The notes below the pieces were generated by a model. It did not search any database. It had not been told where the DNA came from and saw nothing but the letters and a program-made list of their open reading frames with translations. From Acidobacteriaceae bacterium dw_441 (GTDB lineage: Bacteria > Acidobacteriota > Terriglobia > Terriglobales > Acidobacteriaceae), in NCBI GenBank assembly GCA_018449715.1, contig JAAVVA010000007.1, positions 62,001 to 126,000 of the forward strand: a DNA stretch of 64,000 bases, in the 5' to 3' direction. Position 1 is the first letter of the stretch. Each line of letters starts with the position of its first letter. The position numbers were made by a program, and so were the translations under genes. Shown in pieces: positions 60,633 through 64,000 of this stretch.

Positions 60633-63035
60633 ATGCCGGCAACATCCACTGCAAAAACAGCAACCGCTGAGGTCCTCAACCCCGAAGAACTTCGCAAGAT
60701 GGACGCCTACTGGCGCGCCTGCAACTACCTCTGCGTCGGCATGCTCTACCTGCAGGAGAACCCCCTTCTCCGCGAGCCCCTCAAGCCCGAACACATCAAG
60801 AACCGCCTGCTCGGCCACTGGGGCTCCGACCCCGGACAAACCTTCACCTGGGTTCACCTCAACCGGCTCATCAAGAAGTACAACCTCGACCTGATCTACC
60901 TCTCCGGCCCCGGCCACGGAGCCCCCGCCGTGCTGTCGAACTGCTACCTCGAAGGCGTCTATTCCGAGGTCTACCCGGACAAGAGCCTGGACGAGGCCGG
61001 AATGCAGAGGTTCTTCAAGCAGTTCTCCTTCCCCGGAGGCATCGGAAGCCACTGCACCCCTGAGACTCCCGGCTCCATCCACGAGGGCGGCGAGCTGGGC
61101 TACAGCCTCTCGCACGGCTTCGGCGCGGCCTTCGACAATCCCGATCTCATCGTTACCGTGGTCGTCGGCGACGGCGAGGCCGAAACCGGCCCCCTCGCCA
61201 CCAGCTGGCACTCCAACAAGTTCCTCGACCCCGTCCGCGACGGAGCTGTCCTGCCCATCCTTCACCTCAACGGCTACAAGATCGCGAACCCCACCATTCT
61301 CGCCCGCATCTCGCACGATGAGTTGGAGTCCCTCTTCCGCGGTTACGGCTGGACCCCCTACTTCGTCGAGGGCGACGACCCCGCACTGCTGCACCAGACG
61401 ATGGCCGAGGTCACCGAGCGCTGCATCCTCGAAATCCGCGAGATTCAGCAGAAGGCCCGCAGCGGCGACCCCAAATCGCCCGAGCGCCCGCGCTGGCCCA
61501 TGATCGTCCTCCGCACCCCGAAGGGCTGGACCGGCCCCAAGGAAGTTGACGGCCACAAGGTCGAAGGCTCATGGCGCGCGCACCAGATCCCGATCCTCGA
61601 CCCCAAGACCAGCCCCAAGCATCTCAAGCAGGTCGAAGACTGGCTGAAGAGCTACAAACCCGAAGAGCTTTTCGACGCCAGCGGCAAGCTCATCGAAGAG
61701 CTGCGCGAGCTTGCCCCCGTGGGCAACAGCCGCATCAGCGGCAACCCGCACGGCAACGGAGGGCTCCTCCGCAAGCCGCTCGACCTCCCCGACTTTCGCA
61801 AGTACGCCGTCGAGATCGAGCACCCCGGTCAGACAGAGGTTTCCTCTACCTTCACCCTCGGAGCCTTCCTCCGCGACGTCATCCGGAAGAACATGACCAG
61901 CTTCCGCGTCTTCGGCCCCGACGAAACAGCCTCCAACCGCTTGCAAACCATCTACGAGGCCAGCCCCAAAACCTGGATGGGCGAGATCTTCCCCGAGGAC
62001 GCCGACGGCACCGACATCGCCCCCGACGGCCGCGTCATGGAGATGCTCTCCGAGCACACCCTCGAAGGCTGGTTCGAAGGCTACGTTCTCACCGGACGCC
62101 ACGGCTTCCTCTCCAGCTACGAGGCCTTCGTCCACATCATCGACTCGATGTTCAACCAGCACGCCAAGTGGCTGGAAAAGAGCAAGCTCGAGCTTCGCTG
62201 GCGCGCTCCTGTCTCCTCGGTCAACCTGCTGATCACCTCGCTGGTCTGGCGGCAGGACCACAACGGCTTCACCCATCAGGACCCCGGCTTCGTCGACGTC
62301 GTCTCCAACAAGAGCCCGCACGTCACCCGCACCTATCTTCCGCCGGACGCCAACTGCCTGCTCAGCGTAGCCGACCACTGCCTGCGCAGCACCAACTACG
62401 TCAACGTCATCGTCGCGGACAAGGCACCGCATCTCCAATACCTCAATATGGACGACGCGATCAAGCACTGCACCAAGGGCATCGGCATCTGGGACTGGGC
62501 CTCGACCGATGCCGGAGCCGAGCCTGACGTCGTGATGGCCTGCGCCGGTGACATCCCTACCGCTGAGGCTCTGGCCGCGACCGCCATCCTGCGCGATCGC
62601 TGCCCTGATCTGAAGATCCGCTTCGTCAACGTGGTCGATCTCTTCCGCCTGATGCCCGAGACCGAGCACCCGCACGGCCTCTCCGACCGCGAGTTCGACT
62701 CACTCTTCACCCTCAACAAGCCGGTCATCTTCAACTTCCACGCCTACGCCTCGCTCATCCACAAGTTCACCTATCGCCGCCACAACCATGCCAACATCCA
62801 CGTCCGCGGCTACAAGGAGCAGGGCAACATCAACACGCCGCTTGAGCTGGCCATCCTGAACCAGATCGACCGCTTCGACCTCGCCATCGACGTCATCGAC
62901 CGCGTGCCGAAGCTGCAATCGACCGCCGCCCACCTGAAGGAGTGGCTGAAGGACCAGATCATCGAAAGCGTCAACTACGCCCACGAAAACGGGATCGACC
63001 GCGAGGAGATCACCGGCTGGAAGTGGCCCTTCTAA
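60633..63035 (+). CDS. xfp: Xylulose-5-phosphate/fructose-6-phosphate phosphoketolase
   Basis: Thiamine-diphosphate enzyme of 800 aa from ATG 60633 (AAGGAGA about 6 nt upstream; a TTG five codons earlier is unlikely). Signature segments are [40 protein letters not shown] (GDG cofactor motif) and HDHNGF-type [13 protein letters not shown]. It splits xylulose-5-P or fructose-6-P with phosphate to acetyl phosphate plus glyceraldehyde-3-P or erythrose-4-P. It is cytoplasmic, coupled to ackA, and ends at a strong terminator. Confidence 0.96.
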   Translation: MPATSTAKTATAEVLNPEELRKMDAYWRACNYLCVGMLYLQENPLLREPLKPEHIKNRLLGHWGSDPGQTFTWVHLNRLIKKYNLDLIYLSGPGHGAPAVLSNCYLEGVYSEVYPDKSLDEAGMQRFFKQFSFPGGIGSHCTPETPGSIHEGGELGYSLSHGFGAAFDNPDLIVTVVVGDGEAETGPLATSWHSNKFLDPVRDGAVLPILHLNGYKIANPTILARISHDELESLFRGYGWTPYFVEGDDPALLHQTMAEVTERCILEIREIQQKARSGDPKSPERPRWPMIVLRTPKGWTGPKEVDGHKVEGSWRAHQIPILDPKTSPKHLKQVEDWLKSYKPEELFDASGKLIEELRELAPVGNSRISGNPHGNGGLLRKPLDLPDFRKYAVEIEHPGQTEVSSTFTLGAFLRDVIRKNMTSFRVFGPDETASNRLQTIYEASPKTWMGEIFPEDADGTDIAPDGRVMEMLSEHTLEGWFEGYVLTGRHGFLSSYEAFVHIIDSMFNQHAKWLEKSKLELRWRAPVSSVNLLITSLVWRQDHNGFTHQDPGFVDVVSNKSPHVTRTYLPPDANCLLSVADHCLRSTNYVNVIVADKAPHLQYLNMDDAIKHCTKGIGIWDWASTDAGAEPDVVMACAGDIPTAEALAATAILRDRCPDLKIRFVNVVDLFRLMPETEHPHGLSDREFDSLFTLNKPVIFNFHAYASLIHKFTYRRHNHANIHVRGYKEQGNINTPLELAILNQIDRFDLAIDVIDRVPKLQSTAAHLKEWLKDQIIESVNYAHENGIDREEITGWKWPF

Positions 63036-63049
63036 ACTTTCGTAACCGT

Positions 63050-63087
63050 AAAAAGCCTCCGTAAATGGATATTTACGGAGGCTTTTT
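63050..63087 (+). terminator. Terminator after xfp
   Basis: Seventeen-base-pair perfect stem (63050-63066 with 63071-63087), loop GGAT, ending in a T-run within the stem. Confidence 0.92.
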
Positions 63088-63115
63088 ACTGACGCCCTCC
63101 CTCATCCACCTCTAC

Positions 63116-63125
63116 GTAGAACTTC
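63116..63125. promoter_or_regulatory. GTAG-N2-CTAC-like palindrome, imperfect copy 3
   Basis: GTAGAACTTC differs at one base from the 55102 copy and is preceded by CTAC, making CTACGTAG. A TTACAT -10-like hexamer follows 22 nt downstream, in front of the diguanylate cyclase gene. Weaker than the other two copies. The rest of 63088-63293 holds nothing else recognisable. Confidence 0.3.
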
Positions 63126-63293
63126 TATCCCACAGCATCGCCAACACTTACATCAAACCCGCGTATTTCCTGCACGGAAACAGCTTTTCTTTCACAGCAA
63201 TCCTGAGAAACTCGAAATTCCCAAACTAAACGTTTTCTCTGTAAGAATAGTTACCTCCCCATTTCTTTGTGCACGAGAGGGGAAAGGGTCATC

Positions 63294-64000
63294 ATGTTGC
63301 TGTTTGCCGTTCAGTTGATGCAAGGGATTCAGTATGTATGCTTTGCGTTGATGTTCGGCGGAATGCTGTCTCTTAATCGCAAGGACCGCAGCACCCTCTG
63401 GCTCTTCTGCGACTATCTGCTCGGACTGCTCGGCCTTCTGGTGGCTCTTCTCAAGGCAGACCTTCCTGCTTGGCTCAGCAACATCCTCGGCATGGAGATT
63501 CCACATCTCCGCTACCTTCTTCTGCACGCCGCCATCCTCTGCTTCATCCGCAGCCAGCGGAAAACGCAGTGGGTCGGCATTGTCATGGCCATCGCTGCGC
63601 TGCCGCTCTATCTGCTCTGGAGCGGAACGGGCTATCAGGACCCGGCCTTTGCGACGAAGAACTTTGCCCTGCTCGACTTCGTGCTCGGCGTGCAGACCGC
63701 TCTCTCCGCCATTGTCATCCTGAGGAGCGAGGAGGTGGAGACAAGAATGCCGCGCATCGCGATGAGCGGCTTCCTCATGCTCTACTCCCTGACGGAGCTT
63801 ACGCGGCTCGCGATTGTGCTCTCCACAGGAAAAGATCCGCGGCAGGTGGCCGAATGGCTTGAGATGGCGAGCGTCACCGTCTACGTCATGGCCAGCTCCG
63901 CCACGCCGGTCGCCTTTATCTGGATGTTCAACCAGCGCCTGCTCGCGGAGTCCAAGCAGCAGAGCATGATCGATCCCCTGACAAACCTACTGAACCGTCG
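63294..64000 (+). CDS. Membrane-anchored diguanylate cyclase (GGDEF), cut by the window end
   Basis: Only the first 235 codons are present. ATG 63294 follows GAGGGGAAAGGG. About seven hydrophobic helices (for example YVCFALMFGGMLSL, YLLGLLGLLVALL, WVGIVMAIAALPLYLLW, ASVTVYVMASSATPVAFIW) lead into SMIDPLTNLLNRR, the canonical start of a GGDEF domain. The complete protein should synthesise cyclic di-GMP in response to a membrane or extracellular signal. No stop codon is reached before position 64000. Confidence 0.85.
   Translation, partial: MLLFAVQLMQGIQYVCFALMFGGMLSLNRKDRSTLWLFCDYLLGLLGLLVALLKADLPAWLSNILGMEIPHLRYLLLHAAILCFIRSQRKTQWVGIVMAIAALPLYLLWSGTGYQDPAFATKNFALLDFVLGVQTALSAIVILRSEEVETRMPRIAMSGFLMLYSLTELTRLAIVLSTGKDPRQVAEWLEMASVTVYVMASSATPVAFIWMFNQRLLAESKQQSMIDPLTNLLNR

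Noticed and set aside
1..64000. CRISPR arrays, tRNA/rRNA genes, insertion sequences, integrases or prophage genes
   Set aside because: No direct-repeat array, no cloverleaf-like or rRNA-like stretch, and no transposase or phage protein among the translations was found by reading both strands. A covariance search would be needed to exclude small RNAs.

Overview
The window looks like a chromosomal segment of an Acidobacteriaceae-type bacterium (Granulicella/Edaphobacter/Terriglobus relatives). This is inferred from high GC, three very large Oar-like TonB-dependent receptors with an N-terminal carboxypeptidase-regulatory domain, a winged-helix/PD40 regulator, and secreted enzymes placed beside the receptors. 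No rRNA, tRNA, CRISPR array, insertion sequence or phage gene was seen.

Left part (1-19.8 kb). A possible branched-chain amino-acid attenuator precedes a small ACT-domain gene. An SDR and a secreted PHP-domain hydrolase follow. From about 3.1 to 19.7 kb there is a probable catabolic regulon. A phosphodiesterase-like lipoprotein or secreted protein and mmsA form one unit. A FadR-type GntR regulator with a class III aminotransferase (and a TPR protein) runs divergently from a five-gene operon: TonB receptor, M20 deacylase, Na+/solute symporter, Tat-exported P1/NylC-type peptidase and copper amine oxidase. Two promoters, about 7 kb apart, share a 25-bp element with GTATAC just upstream of -35, which ties the blocks together. 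The gene set suggests breakdown of an amide or peptide of a beta/omega-amino acid or amine.

Middle part (19.8-36.5 kb). This is a complete [NiFe]-hydrogenase locus on the minus strand: hypA, hypB, a GAF sensor kinase and its NarL-type regulator, small and large subunits, a maturation protease, an unknown gene, a TPR protein, another unknown gene, a NifU-Rieske fusion, an NHL-repeat protein, hypC, hypD and hypE. A DUF1641 protein heads the hypA operon and hypF runs divergently. The lack of a Tat signal, the absence of a cytochrome b subunit, and the TPR/NifU/NHL genes next to hypC resemble group 2a (cyanobacterial uptake/Huc-like) hydrogenases, so soil or atmospheric H2 oxidation is plausible.

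Right part (36.5-64 kb). A threonine-aldolase-like enzyme is followed by a winged-helix/PD40 regulator divergent from a TonB receptor plus GH30 glycosidase pair. Next come an acetamidase/formamidase downstream of a third TonB receptor, then a secreted M28 peptidase, a PAS kinase and NarL-type regulator pair, and an amidohydrolase. A class I glutamine amidotransferase, a discrete acyl carrier protein and ketosynthase, an MscS channel, and an acetate kinase plus phosphoketolase pair follow. The window ends inside a membrane-anchored diguanylate cyclase. A GTAG-N2-CTAC palindrome recurs in three promoter-like intergenic regions here, two of them flanking the PAS kinase/NarL pair.
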